The notes: generated from the letters alone by a model not told the origin. Shown: positions 42,113 through 56,368, counted from the first letter of the stretch. The stretch is DNA of 64,000 nt from Siphonodentalium dalli (GCA_032622095.1 CP136069.1:81490958-81554957); one strand, 5' to 3'. Program-made: numbers and translations.

Positions 42113-45100
42113 TATGATGCAAGTTGTGTTCTGTATTTATTCTACACCGTTCAGTCAGATAAGTTAAATCCACGAATGTCACATGCATTGTTACTATAGC
42201 TACCTTTATTGTGATTTAAGTCTGACAAATAACCAGTAATTGTGGGGGGAATCATCGGAAGCGGATGATCGACGTAATGTACGTCATCTTTCTTGGCGAC
42301 AACGTCAACAAGAATAGTTCCGGCTTGTATTCCACTAGAGGCATACACTAATATGTATTCAATGGCTGGGATTCCGTTGAATATATGTGACTCACGTCAA
42401 TGGGTGTGGAATACAAATCATATCCCAACTCCGACTCCCAGAAGACCGAACGTGTTATCCTACTTAGTATAGAGTCGCTTATGTACTTCCGTGGGGATTT
42501 TTTGAAGAAATGTAGAGACTATGATATTATGATAGGGTATCACTTACTTTGTCGGGAAAAGTTTGTTAGACTTCATGGGTCCGCGACTGGAGGGAATTAT
42601 GACGTCACAAATATGACGTCATTGTCAGTCCAGTCCAGATGCAGGGTTGTCCTAAGAACTGACGAATTATGCGCATATTTCTTAAATGTTATAATTTTTT
42701 TTCAGTAAGGGCAATTCATCAATAGTAGTTCTCACATGACAGTACCCAATTTCACGGGAAAATATGATTCCATTCAAAGATGGCTGCCAAAATGGCACCA
42801 GAAAATCAACAATTTTGCGATTTTCTAGAATCTCATGTAAATGACTTTCCGTTTTGGTAGCGACTGCGAATTGTGAAAATTCAGTGCTTACTGATTGCTT
42901 CAGCAATGTAGTGCATCAATAGTATTGTGCAAAAAATGTTCGATCTGTCAAAAATCAAGTTTAGACAACAGAATTATAGCATTTTGTTAAAAATCAATTC
43001 CGATATTCTAGCAATAGATTTAAAGAAATGACCGGAATTCAGTGAGGGGGAAGAGATATTCGTGCCACATACGGAATTATTATCACATTTCAACAGAACT
43101 TTTCAATTTAATCCAAGATGGCTACCAAAATGGCAGTACAAATGCGAAATTATGTGTTCGTTACACCACCAAATGTCGTCCTGGCATACTATCATGGGGA
43201 ATTAGGTTAGTCGGCTACTTTTAAGTAAATGCGCATAGCTTTAATTTCTTGTACAGATTAACGGGTGTCCTATATTGCATACGCGTCATGTCTTCATATT
43301 TCATGGTATTAAGGGAGGAGGGAGTTGAAGAGTAAATCCAACTCTCAATGTGAAATTAGAAAGACCTCCATCTCAGCTTGAGGATTGTCTAGCCTCATGT
43401 GCTATACTCTAAGCCGGAGTACTAATTGAGAAATATTGGTGGTTACCATATCAAATGCCAATCGATGATGCAGATACGCGTTGGTGTTAGTTTTTTTCTT
43501 GACATCTCCTCAGCAGAAAATAAAACTGTTTGTTGTGATAGCTATGAAGTGGGTATTGTACTTCTCAGCTACACCACTGTTCTTGACAAGCAAGAAACTA
43601 CAAATTATTCTTGTTTATAAAACACAAACAATAGTATAATTAATTATATGGCTGTCATTTGGCCTGCTTCTCTCAGTGTTAGTTACGCTGTAACCTTGGT
43701 TTAAATTTGCATGGTAACACCATTTGAACCTCGTTTAGCTGAACTTAGCAGGTTTCAATCGCGTTGATAACCACGACAGAATAAAATAGAATAGACCCAT
43801 AGGTGGATAATATATTCATATAAGGGGTAGCGTCCCGTGTCAAGATTAAAGTGATATATTGTGAATACCAGGTTTTGAAATCTGGATGATGATATTCAAC
43901 AAAGTATTCCAACCACTTGCATAGCACATGTAGAGTCCTTTTCATTTACTATAAGTTATTAACCTCCCACGGCATGTTTAATGAGTTTAAATGAACATTA
44001 TCATACAACTGTTTTTCAGGCTAGATCCCCGACACCAGACGAAGTGGTGTGTCTGGTTCTTGGTTTTCATGGTGTTCAGTTAATCGGTGTCATGGTGTTC
44101 AGTTAATCGGTGGTAGCCACACAATGTGATTCGCACAACATACGAAAGATGTCTTGGTATAAACACAGTAGGCTGGTATTATATGGACCATTGATAGTAT
44201 ACACAAAATGATATCCATATTGATTTCTATGATTTAGGCGTATGAAGAGTTTACTGGGACAATGCATTGCGTTTGTACATCAGTTCAACGTGAAAGTGGT
44301 TTTTGGTAATGGTTATGCATGTGCTGCCACTCCCACTTGATTTATGATTATTTTGAAGTTTATCGAAATCAACAGGGACTACGCAACTTCTCTGCATATC
44401 CAACCCTGCAGTTTAAATGACGAAAGAATGTGAATTGTATACGAGCCAAAAAAGGTAGGCGATACTTATTATATTACTAATTCGCGCGTTTTGGCGAAAT
44501 GTACGACCACACGATGGGAAACGGGTAAATAATCAACTGGTAGTGATGGATCTTCTGGTGTCAAGTCATCAGTTTGATTTATTATGTCCAATATACTCTG
44601 GAATCCAGGTTCTGAATACTGAATGATATTATGGGGCAACGTAGTCGACTAACTTCTTACAACACAATGCGAAGTAATATATGGAGTTAATAACACCTCG
44701 TGACGTGCAATGATGATTCTGCTTAGAACGTTATCATGAACCAAGGGAAATGCGGAAATGAAGGAAGTTGAATTAGCCCGCGTAGCTATGGAGGTGGCCA
44801 TGATTCATTGTAATAATAATGGCATCTTTCAGATAATATTATATAGGCCGATCCATCTATATCATAATGCCTCAAACTTCCAATTCTGTTCGACTAGGAG
44901 TTATCAGATCAGTCTGGCTATATCCCATAAAGTGTATATATCATGCTGCATTCATGCATCATTGTAATATACCCCAAGCAAGTGGCATATATAGATCAAC
45001 TTCAGCAGAAATCTAAACGGTCATGGGGATGCTATTGTACGAAGAGCTCCATACATGTTTACTTGACGAGCAATCCAGTTGGATCAGATAGACTTTAGTT

Positions 45101-47491
45101 TTAACAGTATTTATTACATGAATAATACAACAACAATAAGTAGACGTTTCATCGTGGACCGGATTCGACATCAACTGTGCAGGCGTATGTGAGTCATTCT
45201 GTGAATCATTTTATATTCACCCCACCTAACGAGAGTGTGAGTGTCCAGATACACATTAGCGCTACTTGCATACGAGACAAACTAGTTTATATACATACAT
45301 GTAGTGAAACAAAAATATGCCAATACCGCTGTGATGCAAGTAAATATATTGCTTGAGTTCTAGTTAAAATTTGTCACGATCCCATACTGGTCGTCATATG
45401 AATGCACACATGAAATGTACCGATACTTGGTATGAACTGGTGAAAAGCAGCAGTTTAAGCATGAGGCAATTACCAACATTTCTTCCTACACATATATGTT
45501 GGCCAGAATGGTAGAAGCTGGTGTCTGCTCATTTTGAATCGATTTTCCATTCCAATCACCAAGAGTACCCATACAAGGATTAATTTTACGAAGACTTTAT
45601 GTATAGTATGTCAGAAGACCAGACAGACTATTCAACCTCGTTCATCAACCAAGCCTATACCAGCGGTGTACATGTACGCTGGCGAAGTGGACAAGATTAA
45701 AGTATAGCTATATAATATCTGAGCCCCCGGGCGATCTGCTGGTTAACATTTTCAAAGGTCTTCAAAAGTAAGTCACTGTTAGCCATATACAGTAATCTGA
45801 TTGAGTCCGTCGCTATACCTTCTAGTATACGAGTAGATATACTCAATCGTTATCGATATGCAAGAACGTATGGCGATCACGTACATCATTTGAGCGCTGG
45901 TAGCTGACAGCGAGCTGAAGTTGGCAACTTTTCTATTCTCTCCACATACCTTGTTGGTCTCTATTAAATATTTATTTAATAACAGAATCGAGTTGGCACC
46001 AGTCCATATACTTAACGTGCTTGAACCTATATTTAGGTTTTATATAGTGAATGGTATGTTCTCACCGAAAGCCCATGTATGATAATAATGCATATGTGTC
46101 ATTCTGACACAATGGGATATCTTGCGGAAATATATGTTTTTTAATGTCAAATTTCGACATTTACGCCACATTGGCGGCCATCTCGATTACAATAAGATAT
46201 TTATAAATTCGTATTATCTAAATCGGAGTACATTCATTCATATATCTAACACTGAGATATCGTTCTCCTGGGATGGACATGTTATTTGACGTATAAACAA
46301 AATATGTTTGGCGAATTTTCACGATGCTTATTTGGAAAATAATTGTTATATGAACTTGAACAATAATTGCCATATGAACTCGCAATTTGAGTCATTGCGG
46401 TAAGACAACTAATTTGAATGTCATAACATGGCGATTATTTATTTGGTAGAAGCAAGTTAGTCTACTACATTCACCTTCTACGTGATAAAAACGTAATGGG
46501 GTGAAAGAGGGTAAAATTGGCATATTATCGTATTTTGGCCGCCATCTTGGAAGCCATCTTCGATTAAGTTGACAGTTTCTTGATCCAGTTAGATGTAAAT
46601 ACCTAATGTAATAATCCTACTCATTTCCACAACCGATTAATTCTAATTTTCTTTAAGGAAATAGTTAGAAAATAAAAAAGTTAATTTTGCCAAAAATTCA
46701 TACCACTTCCTTTAAAACATCGCATTTGGAGAAGAAAATCAAGGTTATGCTCAAAAAGCTATATTTCCAACTAAATCCTGCTGTGTTTAAGGAGTCAATT
46801 ACTTAGGGAATTACTGTAGAATACGATAGACGGTGCATTTTGTATCTCGCTCATGATCCACGAGCAGGTTCAACAAACCCATGAAATATTCAATAAAGAA
46901 CATATAAACGTGTTCATATCGATGTGTGATTTCACAGATAATACCACATTTTCACCGATATAATGCCGCATCATATTATTGATGGCCTCGATACACCAGC
47001 TAACTTGCGTTTATTTTGCCTGCATTTCTTCACCCACTCAATCACTTCCTCCCATATCCACTCGCACACCCTGCACCATTAAAACGCAATCATTTGGTGG
47101 ACATCCTTAACTGTAAAACACATTTCTTAAGAACCATCTCTCGAAAGCCTACATTAGCGTTATCTGCCGTTCTTGAATGACGACCAGTCACACGGATAAG
47201 GCTACGTCCACAAACTGACAATTATGCTTGAAAATTTGTAGAATATAGGCCCATGCAGGGATTGCTATCTAGGTTATAAGCATCGTGTAAAATGCATATA
47301 ACATTTATAAGGAACATCGTTTACAATTTAAACAGAAAGATCTTTGTGGTTCCATCAGTGATTGTGCAACTGGCATTTAAATAGAGGGAAAGGATACCAT
47401 CAAACCATTCGTGTCAGCTCCTATTTCTAAACACAGATACAAAAATCGAGAGACACTAGACACTGAATAGTTTATTACTCAAATATATATA
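42113..47491 (-). other. Long intron stretch, no gene recognised
   Basis: Mostly unique AT-rich DNA. Short modules of the 'ccaagatggctaccaaaatg' kind (42775-43135, 46160-46560) belong to the same repeat pool as the arms of the 49.7-55.8 kb palindrome. A P1 half copy is at 46759-46819. A short direct repeat 'gtcatggtgttcagttaatc' lies near 44075. Several TGACGTCA motifs occur at 42600-42620. Confidence 0.5.
46759..46819. mobile_element. Half copy of foldback MITE P1
   Basis: 'tatatttccaactaaatcct' then 'gagtcaattacttaggg' and ATTACTG-TA end; internally deleted. Confidence 0.65.
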
Positions 47492-48480
47492 AACTAGCCG
47501 ATGAGCCCGACGTTGTCCGGTCTATTCAAAAACCAAATTTCAAGTCGATAGCTCTACCCAGCCCGACGTTGTCCGGGCTATTCAAAAACCAAATTTCAAG
47601 TCGATAGCTCCACCCGTTTCCGAGATCTGGTCTGCGCATGCGCGAAGCTGGCGTCGAACGCGCTCGGCGACCCGATAAAATTCGTATCCGGGGCAAGATA
47701 CATTCACATACCAAATTTCAAGTCGATAGCTCCACCCGTTTCCGAGATCTCGTCTGCGCATGCGCGAAGCGGGCGCCGCACGGGCTCGCCAATACGACAA
47801 CGTCCACCGCCTGGTCAAACTACACACACATACCAAGTTTCGTCCCGATTGGTCGAGAATCGTAGATTTGTACAAATGACATACAGACAGACATACAGAC
47901 ACACACACAAACAGAGGTCTTCAAAAATATATATGAGACTAGCCGATGAGCCCGACGTTGTCCGGGCTATTCAAAAACCAAATTTCAAGTCGATAGCTAT
48001 TCAAAAACGAAATTTCAAGTCGATAGCTCCACCCGTTTCCGAGATCTGGTCTGCGCATGCGCGAAGCTGGCGTCGCACGGGCTCGGCGACCCGATAAAAT
48101 TCGTATCCGGGGCAAGATACATTCACATACCAAATTTCAAGTCGATAGCTCAACCCGTTTCCGAGATATCGTCTGCGCATGCGCGAAGCTGGCGTCGCAC
48201 GGGCTCGGCGACCCGATAAAATTCGTATCCGGGGCAAGATACATTCACATACCAAATTTCAAGTCGATAGCTCAACCCGTTTCCGAGATATCGTCTGCGC
48301 ATGCGCGAAGCTGGCGTCGCACGGGCTCGGCGACCCGATAAAATTCGTATCCGGGGCAAGGTACATTCACATAGTAAATTTCAAGTCGATAGCGCAACCC
48401 GTTTCCGAGATCTCGTCTGCGCATGCGCTGCACGGGCGTCGCACGGGGTCGCCATTACGACAACGACCGTGTCCGTGGGA
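47492..48480. repeat. GC-rich element with 122-bp tandem core
   Basis: Two heads 'ctagccgatgagcccgacg' (47493 and 47940), each followed by core units. TCTGCGCATGCGCGAAGC-type motifs fall at 47631, 47753, 48050, 48172, 48294 and 48416, exactly 122 bp apart within each block. The first block ends in a 'gacagacatacagacacaca' tail typical of interspersed elements. All open frames here are repeat artefacts on both strands. Confidence 0.85.
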
Positions 48481-48757
48481 TTTTACTCCTGTTATTTATC
48501 AACATTTTTTTCAACAAAATTTTGCCGGTTTGTAAAAAATCTGACACAATTTGATTTTAGAGTTATCCGTCTTCTCGTCAATTTTTACTGGGCCACTAAA
48601 TATCATTGGTGGTGAAAAATAGTAGACTTAAAAAATCGATACCTGATCACTCTGAGCTTTGATGGGTAGGTCCCTCGACTCGAATCAAATATTTGTTACC
48701 CATGAAGCCAAGGAAATAGTAATTTGCGAGCGTTCATTCGGATTATGCATATTTAAT
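48480..48757. mobile_element. MITE R4, 5'-truncated copy
   Basis: 'ttatttatcaacattttttt' to 'tcggattatgcatatttaat', matching the last 280 bp of 12334-12766. It follows the 122-bp array directly. Confidence 0.7.
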
Positions 48758-48765
48758 TAGCGCAT

Positions 48766-49110
48766 TGTATGTATGAACAGTTTAAGGTTCCAATCCCCTT
48801 TACATCGATTATCACCTCGATCATAGGGCACATGACTCCGTTTTCACCCCCATCCCCCAACACACTTAGAATACATGTGTATATATTCTACACAATATGT
48901 GTTACATTTTATCTTATACAAAAATTGTATAGAAATGACACATGTCAAATATGTGTTGGTGGAATTTCCTCAACGTTGAAAATTAGTATTTATGTGAGTG
49001 TATCATAGTTATTATATATTAGATGAGATGTGTTCTATACTGGAGACACAAACACTCGTAAAGTCTACCACAGACTAAAATAATGGCAGCAGCTTTAAAG
49101 TTTGTTACGC
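48766..49110. repeat. Repeat R6 copy
   Basis: 'cacttagaatacatgtgtat', 'gaaatgacacatgtc' and 'gatgagatgtgttctatact' in R6 order. Confidence 0.6.
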
Positions 49111-49277
49111 CACACCGTGGTGTTGCTTGGTACGCAGATTTTCATATTCTGTGGTCGATCGATAATCCACTGGGCGACTGTATTATTATGGTTATTTCGT
49201 ACTGAGTATAAACCGATAGAGTCACGATAGTACAACAAAGATTAGCACATGTGTTTACGTCACCGGTGTACTTGTGG

Positions 49278-49610
49278 GGGCATGTTTCTATTATGAAGGT
49301 TCGCTATCCCGAAGGTCCGCTATTCCGAAGGTTCTCTATTCCGAAGGTTTTTGTTATTTTTAGGTTAATTCTATATTCTAAAGTATTGAGACTAATTTGA
49401 GAGGGTTCATTATCACAAAGATTCTTTTTACGGAGTGTGCGCTCACATCCGAACTGATCCTGCGCGCATACCGATACAGATACAGGAGGAAATAACTTAA
49501 CTTAGAACATTAAATGTGATTTTGTTTTGTTTTCGCGGGTTTTTTTGAGATTTAATGTCATTACGTGGGCCCATACTTTTGAATTCTTGGCATATAATAT
49601 GAATGTTGTG
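49278..49610 (+). repeat. Left flanking direct repeat of the giant palindrome
   Basis: Short 'ggttcgctattccgaa' tandem units, 'ttaattctatattctaaagt' and 'aacattaaatgtgattttgt'. The same order recurs in the same orientation at 55835-56120. Confidence 0.75.
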
Positions 49611-51555
49611 GTATATTGTGGACCCTCCCGCATTGGGACATGACACAGGTACAGTTGACTTAAGTGATGTTCTGTGTGGGCTCCAATTTGGAGTTCAATA
49701 TTTTAAGGGCCAAATTTAGGATTTTATGGGCCCATATAGTTAGGGAGCCCGCATATGTTCCATTTACACTTTTGCGTACAAAAGGTTTGACCCCCTAAAG
49801 TTGGTACCAATAATGGAACATTCTGAAAAACCGATTTCTTAAGTTGCGCATTCCTGGGGTTTAGGGGCCGCTGAACCGCAAAAAGTGCCAAAAATCACTT
49901 CTATTTACACTTCCGCGTACATCGATGAATTTTGGTTTGATAATACTCCTAAGTGTACCGATAAAGAAAACACAACTTAAGAAAGGGATTTTCCTGGGGT
50001 TTTCAGATAAGAAAGGGGGTCCCATGCTGAACCCCAAAACGTGATTTTTAACTTTTTTTTATACTTTCGCGTACATCCATAATTTTTGGTCTCAAAGTAC
50101 TTTGATATATACTAATTATAAAAACACAACTTAAGAAGCAACTTTTCCTGGGGTTTTAAGATAAGAAGGGGGTCATCGGGTCACCCCCCAAAAACGTAAA
50201 AATTCACTTTTATTTACATGATTGCATTCGTCCAACGTGTGTGTATGTGCGTACACCCCTGGAACGTTGCACTATTACAACCAATACATCCCTAAATCGA
50301 TACGATCAACTTAAGAAATATATATTCATGTCGTTTTCTGATAAGAACGAGACTTGTTACCCCCCCCCCCCCAACCCGATCCATTTTCTAGAACTATAAA
50401 TGAGCCAGTTTTATGAAAATCTAGTAAAATGTATACAAATGTATATATTTTCGTGAAGCTAAGACATAATGACACTTTTATGGGCCAAAATTGAAACTCA
50501 CCATCCAAGATGGCCACCAAAATGGCCGCCGGAAGTTGAAAATATGACATTTTTTCACAAATATCTTCTAGGTCAATTCATGCTGTTTGGAACTGGTTGA
50601 GTAATGCAACTTTATTTTGTGTTTTATATATTAACTGATCATTGGAGCAATTAAATATGTAATTATTGGGGTCCTAACCCTTCCGATCCCTAAAAAATTC
50701 GATTGTACAGAATGCGGTATAAAATTTCACAAAAAAATACAATTGGGATTCTATTCATATTTCAACAAGAAATGAGCAGAACTTTGTAATGTAAGTGAGG
50801 CATATCATTACTTATGAATATTCAAAATCACTGGAACCAAAATTCGTACTTTGGCTCAAAATGGCTGCCAATATGGCCGCCAAAATATGGAAAATGGTAA
50901 ATATTACACAGCGTGTCTTGCAATCGCTTACAAGTTGTATTGATGTATAAAATGGGCTATTCTGCATTCTATGCATTGAATACCAACATGTCTGATGCAC
51001 CATGGTTAATTGTTACTATTTTCACCAATGACATCGTCAAAAATATTGGACTTTTCTCTAAAAAAAACTTGACATAAATATTGGCAAAAATTAAGTTTTC
51101 AGGTTTGGACAATTTTTTCAGGTAAAATATAACTATCTTTGGATTGAAAGGTGTTATTGCTTTGGTCTATCTTAAATGTGTCGCACTACAGTGTTTATAG
51201 ACCAAATTGCTCAAGATGGCTTCCAAAATGTATTTTTTTTTACATATATCCCGAACATTCTCTGCATTATCCGAAAAGGTAGCAAATTGTGACTCACTTG
51301 GTTATTATACGTGTTAGTTAATTAACTGACAACTACATGTTATATTCCCAGTTGTCCCAGCTCCGTATGGAGCATGACAAATTCATTTTAAAGTATGTAA
51401 TTTTGCCGAGAACCTCTTTTGTGATTTTGGCCATATCTATTGAAAGGAAATGGGCAGAACTTTGAGACAGAACTGAGATGGACCATAATCTTTGGCTATT
51501 TTGGTCCATTATGATAAAAAAAAATGTCAACAGGATATAGTGTGGATGCCAAGAT

Positions 51556-53225
51556 CGTAGCCAGGGAGTTACTCTGTGATCATATGTGAGGTGAATAGGT
51601 ATACAGAGAGTTATTGTATGTCATGACTGATGTGAGTAGGTATACAATGAGTGACTATATGGTTATGAGTGGGTTGTCCATGGTAAGATGCATCTAGGTA
51701 TACAGGGATAGGTCATGGTCAGATGTGAGGTGAATCGGTATGCATGGAGTGACTGTATGGTGTATTATTGTGTATATCCAGTACGGGTGCACCCGGTGTG
51801 CCTGTATGGTCATTGGTGTGGTGTATGTATATAGCTACATGGTCATATATGTGTTGATTATGTATATATGGAGTGACTGTAAGGTCATGGGTGGGATGTA
51901 CATGCGTTGTCTGTATGATCATGGATGGGGTGTGTGATGTTATGGTTACGGGTAATGTGTATAGGTATACATGGAATGACTGTACGGTCATGATTGAATA
52001 TGAATACCTGGAGTAAGCTGTTTGGACATTATCGAGCGTGTGTGTACATAGGGAGTGTCCTTGTGGTAACGGGTGGGATGTATATTTATATATCTCGTGT
52101 ATGTATTATCATTTTGGGTGTATATGGCTTAGCTGTATTATCATGGATGGCGTGTATAATTATACAGTGAATTGCTGAATTGTCATGCGTGAGGTGTATA
52201 TGCAAGTATGGATTGTTTGAGTGGTCGTTTGTGTGGGTTTTTTGTATATATGGAAGGGCTGAATGGCCATTCGTGAGGTTTACATGTATACCTGGAGTGA
52301 ATTTATGGTCTAGGGTGGGCTGCATATGTATATCGAGTGGTTATGTGACTATGAGTGTCGAATAGGTATACAGATAGTGACAGTATGGTTAATGGTGATA
52401 TGATTACATGTAGGTATACAAGTCGTGACTGTATGATCATAAATGTAATGAACATCTATACAGGGGGTGACAGGCGTATGAGTATACATGTACCTGGTGT
52501 TCCTGTTTGGTGACTCGTGTCGGTATCGTCATGTGTAGGTTATACCAGTACACACACGTGTTGCTTTATTGTCATGGGCGAGGGACATGTGTATATAGCG
52601 AGTGGCTATATGGCCATGGATGAGGTGCATATGCATACATGGAGTGACTTTACTGACATGTCATGGCTGGGGTGTATTAGTATATCTTGAGTGGCTATTC
52701 GGCTATGGTGTGACAAATAGGGATACAGGGATTGACATGTCCAATGCTGAGGTGAATATGTACACAAGGATTGACCATGATCGTGTATGAATGTTTTGAA
52801 TAGGTACACACGGGGTGACTATATGGCCATATGTCAGGTGAAGGAGTATACCAGGTAACATGGGGTGAGGGTATGTGTATGAAGCGAGTGGCTATATGGT
52901 CATTGGTGATGTGCATATGTATACCGGAGTGACTTTATGGTCATTGTTGTGGTGTTGATGTTTATATTGATTGTATATTTGACCATGCGTTTGGAGAATA
53001 GGTATACAGGGGATGACCTTATGGCCAATGGTGAGATGAATGGATATACAAGGAGGGACTATATGGTTATGTGTCATGTTTAGGAGTATACCCGGTGTGC
53101 CTGCATTGTGACACGTGGCTGTATGGTCATCCGTGGTCATGGGTCAGGTGTACATGTATACAGTGGGTCACTATATTGTTATGTCTGTGGTGTTTATGTA
53201 TATATGTAATGACTGTGATAATGGG
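51556..53225 (+). repeat. Degenerate array of about 40-60-bp units
   Basis: Units built from GGTATACA, 'ggagtgactgtatggtcatg' and 'ggtgaggtg', strongly diverged. Open frames here are low-complexity artefacts. Confidence 0.75.
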
Positions 53226-53305
53226 TGGCTATCGCTTTCCACGATATGACATGACCTCTCTATTGATTAACATATCCTTGAGTTATTGTGGAAAGCGATA
53301 GCCGA

Positions 53306-53962
53306 CCAAGGTACACATGTACAACCCACCCATTACCCCAGTCACTCCATATGTACATAAACACCACACAAATGACAACACAGTCACCCACTTTATATAC
53401 GTACATGTACTAGTACACCTGATCGTACAGCCCTATACTTGGTTATACCCGTACATACCACAAATGACGATACAGTCACGAGTCACCATGCATGAACACC
53501 GGTATACACCTACACCCGACACATGACCATATAGTCACTCTATGTATACATATTCACTACATTCACGATCATACATTCACTCATTGTATACATATATTCA
53601 CCTCACCGTGGACCATACAGCCACTATATGTATACCTATTCGCCGTACACATGACCATAGAGTCAATCCAGGTATACATATGCACACCACCAATGGTGAT
53701 CCCTTCCAGATATACCAATATCCGCACATACGACCACTCACAGGTTCCATACTCATACACGCCATCCATGATAATAAATCTACTCCCCATACACCACCAA
53801 TGATAACACATCCACAACATATATAAATATACGTCCCACCGTTACAAACAGGGCACTCCCTTTATACCCACACATCATTCATGACCATACAATAACTCCG
53901 TGTATACCTATTATCATCATATATGATCATTGAGTAACTCCTTGGCTGCCATCTTAACTTAC
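53306..53962 (-). repeat. Inverted partner array, shorter
   Basis: Units 'catgaccatatagtcactct' followed by 'atgtatac', the reverse complement of the 51556-53225 units, but only 0.66 kb against 1.67 kb. Confidence 0.75.
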
Positions 53963-55834
53963 ACCCTGTATCCAGTTGATAAATTTTTATCATAATGTGC
54001 CAGAATACCCACATATCATGGCTCATCTCAGTTCCGTCTCAATGTTCTACCCATTCCCTTTCAATAATATGGCCAGAAGCACAAAAGAGGTTTTCCGCAA
54101 AATTCCATACTGCAACTTTAAAATGAATTTGTCATGCCCCATACGGAACTGGGACAAACATAATAGAACGTAGTTGTCAGTTAATTACATTGTAACTAAC
54201 ACGTACAATAACCAAGTTAATCACAATTTGCCACCTTTTTTCGGATAATGCAGAGAATAATGTTCGGGATATGTTAACTTTTAACTTTTTACAAATTTGG
54301 TTGCCATTTTGGAAGCCATCTTGAGCAATTTAGTCTATAAACACCGTAATGTGATACATTTAAGATAGACCAAAACAATAAACGCCTTTCAATCCAAAGA
54401 TAGTTACATTTTACTTGAACAAATGATCGAACCCTGAAAAGTGAATTTTTGCCGATATTTATGTCAAGTTTGTGAGAGAAGAATCCAATATTTCGGGTGG
54501 TGACAATAGTAAAAATGATCCATGGTGCATCAGACATGTTAGTATGCAATGTATAGAAAACAGATTAGTCAATTGTGTACATCAACCACAACTTGTACGC
54601 GATTGCAGGATACCCTGGGGCAATATTTACCATTTTCCATATTTTGGCGGCCATTTTCGCAGCCATTTTGAGCCAAGGTAAGATTTATGGTTCCAGAGAT
54701 TTGGAATATTCATAGGTAATGATATGCCTCACTTACATTACAATGTTCTGTTCATTTCTTGTTGAAATATGACTAGAATCCCAATTGTGATTTTTGTGAA
54801 AGTTTGTACTGCGTTCTGTAAAATCGAATTTTTGAGGGATCGGAAGGGGTTAGGACCCCAATCAATGCATATTTAATTGCTCCAATTATCAGTTAATATA
54901 CAAAACACAAAATAATGTTGCATTACTCAACCAGTTCCAAACAGCATGAATTGATCTAGAAGATATTTGTGAAAAAATGTCATTTTCAACTTCCGGCGGC
55001 CATTTTGGTGGCCATCTTGGATGGTGAGTTTCAATTTTGGCCCAAAAAAGTGTCATTATGTCTTAGCTTTACTAAAATATATACATTTGTATACATTTTA
55101 CTAGATTTTCCCGCTATAATTTTTATAAAACTGGCTCACTTATAGTTCTAGAAAATGGATCGGGTTGTGGGAGGGGGGGGGGGCAAGTCTCGTTCTTATC
55201 AGAAAACGATATGAATATATATTTCTTAAGTTGATCGTATCGATTTAGGGATGTATTGGTTGTAATAGTGCAACGTTCCGGGGGTGTACGCACATACACA
55301 CACGTTGGACGAATGCAATCATGTAAATAAAAGTGATTTTTTACGTTTTTGGGGGGTGACCCGATGACCCCCTTCTTATCTTAAAACCCCAGGAAAAGTT
55401 GCTTCTTAAGTTGTGTTTTTATAATTAGTATATATCAAAGTACTTTGAGACCAAAAATTATGGATGTACGCGAAAGTATAAAAAAAGTGAAAAATCACGT
55501 TTTGGGGTTCAGCATGGGACCCCCCTTTCTTATCTGAAAACCCCAGGAAAATCCCTTTCTTAAGTTGTGTTTTCTTAATCAGTACACTTAGGAGTATCAT
55601 CAAACCAAAATTCATCGATGTACGCGGAAGTGTAAATAGAAGTGATTTTTGGCACTTTTTGGGGTTCAGCGGCCCCTAAACCCCAGGAATGCGCAACTTA
55701 AGAAATCGGTTTTTCAGAATGTTCCATTATTAGTACCAACTTTAGGGGGTCAAACCTTTTGTACGCAAAAGTGTAAATAGAACATATGCGGGCTCCCTAA
55801 CTAATACATTTGAACTCTGGGCATATAATATGAA

Positions 55835-56120
55835 TATTGGGGGCATGTCTCTATTCCGAAGGTTCACTATCCAGAATGTCCACTATTCCGAAATTTCTCT
55901 GAATGTTCGCTATTCCGAATGTTCACAAATCAGAAGGTTCGTTATTCCGAAGGTTCTGTATTCCGAAGGTTTTTGTTATTTTAAGGTTAATTCTATATTC
56001 TAAAGTATTGGGAGGGTTCATTATCACGAAGATTCTTTTTATGAAGGAAATAACTTAAAACATTAAATGTGATTTTGTTTTGTTTTCGCGGGTTTTCTTG
56101 AGTTTAATGTCATTACGTAT
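55835..56120 (+). repeat. Right flanking direct repeat of the giant palindrome
   Basis: 'gttcgctattccgaatgttc' units then 'ttaattctatattctaaagt' and 'ttgttttcgcgggttttctt', same orientation as 49278-49610. Confidence 0.75.
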
Positions 56121-56368
56121 GACTTTATTTCTCATTAAATATTCACGCCAAGCAGCCCACACAATTGCTATGTTTCCATGCGATTTAATGTCATTACGTG
56201 TGACCTAATATCTCAATAATCTGAGGCAAGAGTACGCCTGCTAAAGGCGAATTATAACAGTGGGGCTATAACGCTCAATGAATACTGGGAACTATAACAA
56301 ACTGCGCAGCAGAATATCGCTGATTAAACGAGTATGAGATGAGCCTAACTGCAATTGTGACTTTGTTT

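Larger units (their letters stand above)
49742..55803. mobile_element. Giant inverted repeat, about 6.06 kb
   Basis: Outer arms are 49742-51555 and 53963-55803, closely similar in inverted orientation. Checks: 'gggagcccgcatatgttcc' at 49743 against its complement near 55780; C-tract at 50350 against G-tract at 55165; 'ggccaccaaaatggccgccg' at 50511 against its complement near 55000. Inner arms are degenerate arrays (51556-53225 and 53306-53962) that also mirror each other. The centre is a 16-bp stem, GGCTATCGCTTTCCAC at 53227-53242 and its complement at 53290-53305. The ends read GTTAGGGAGCCC with TA outside on each side. No ORF of substance. It could be a foldback transposon or an inverted duplication. 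Confidence 0.8.

Noticed and set aside
47526-48615. Overlapping Arg/Ala-rich ORFs in several frames
   Set aside because: All arise from the 122-bp GC-rich repeat and appear on both strands.
53226-53305. Central hairpin as a transcription terminator
   Set aside because: Bacterial-type terminator logic does not apply; the hairpin is the symmetry centre of the large inverted repeat.
51719-53826. His/Thr-rich ORFs
   Set aside because: By-products of degenerate short repeats mirrored on both strands; no conserved core.
49278-56120. LTR retrotransposon with about 300-bp LTRs
   Set aside because: The flanking direct repeats do not begin TG/end CA, there is no gag/pol coding, and the interior is a palindrome.
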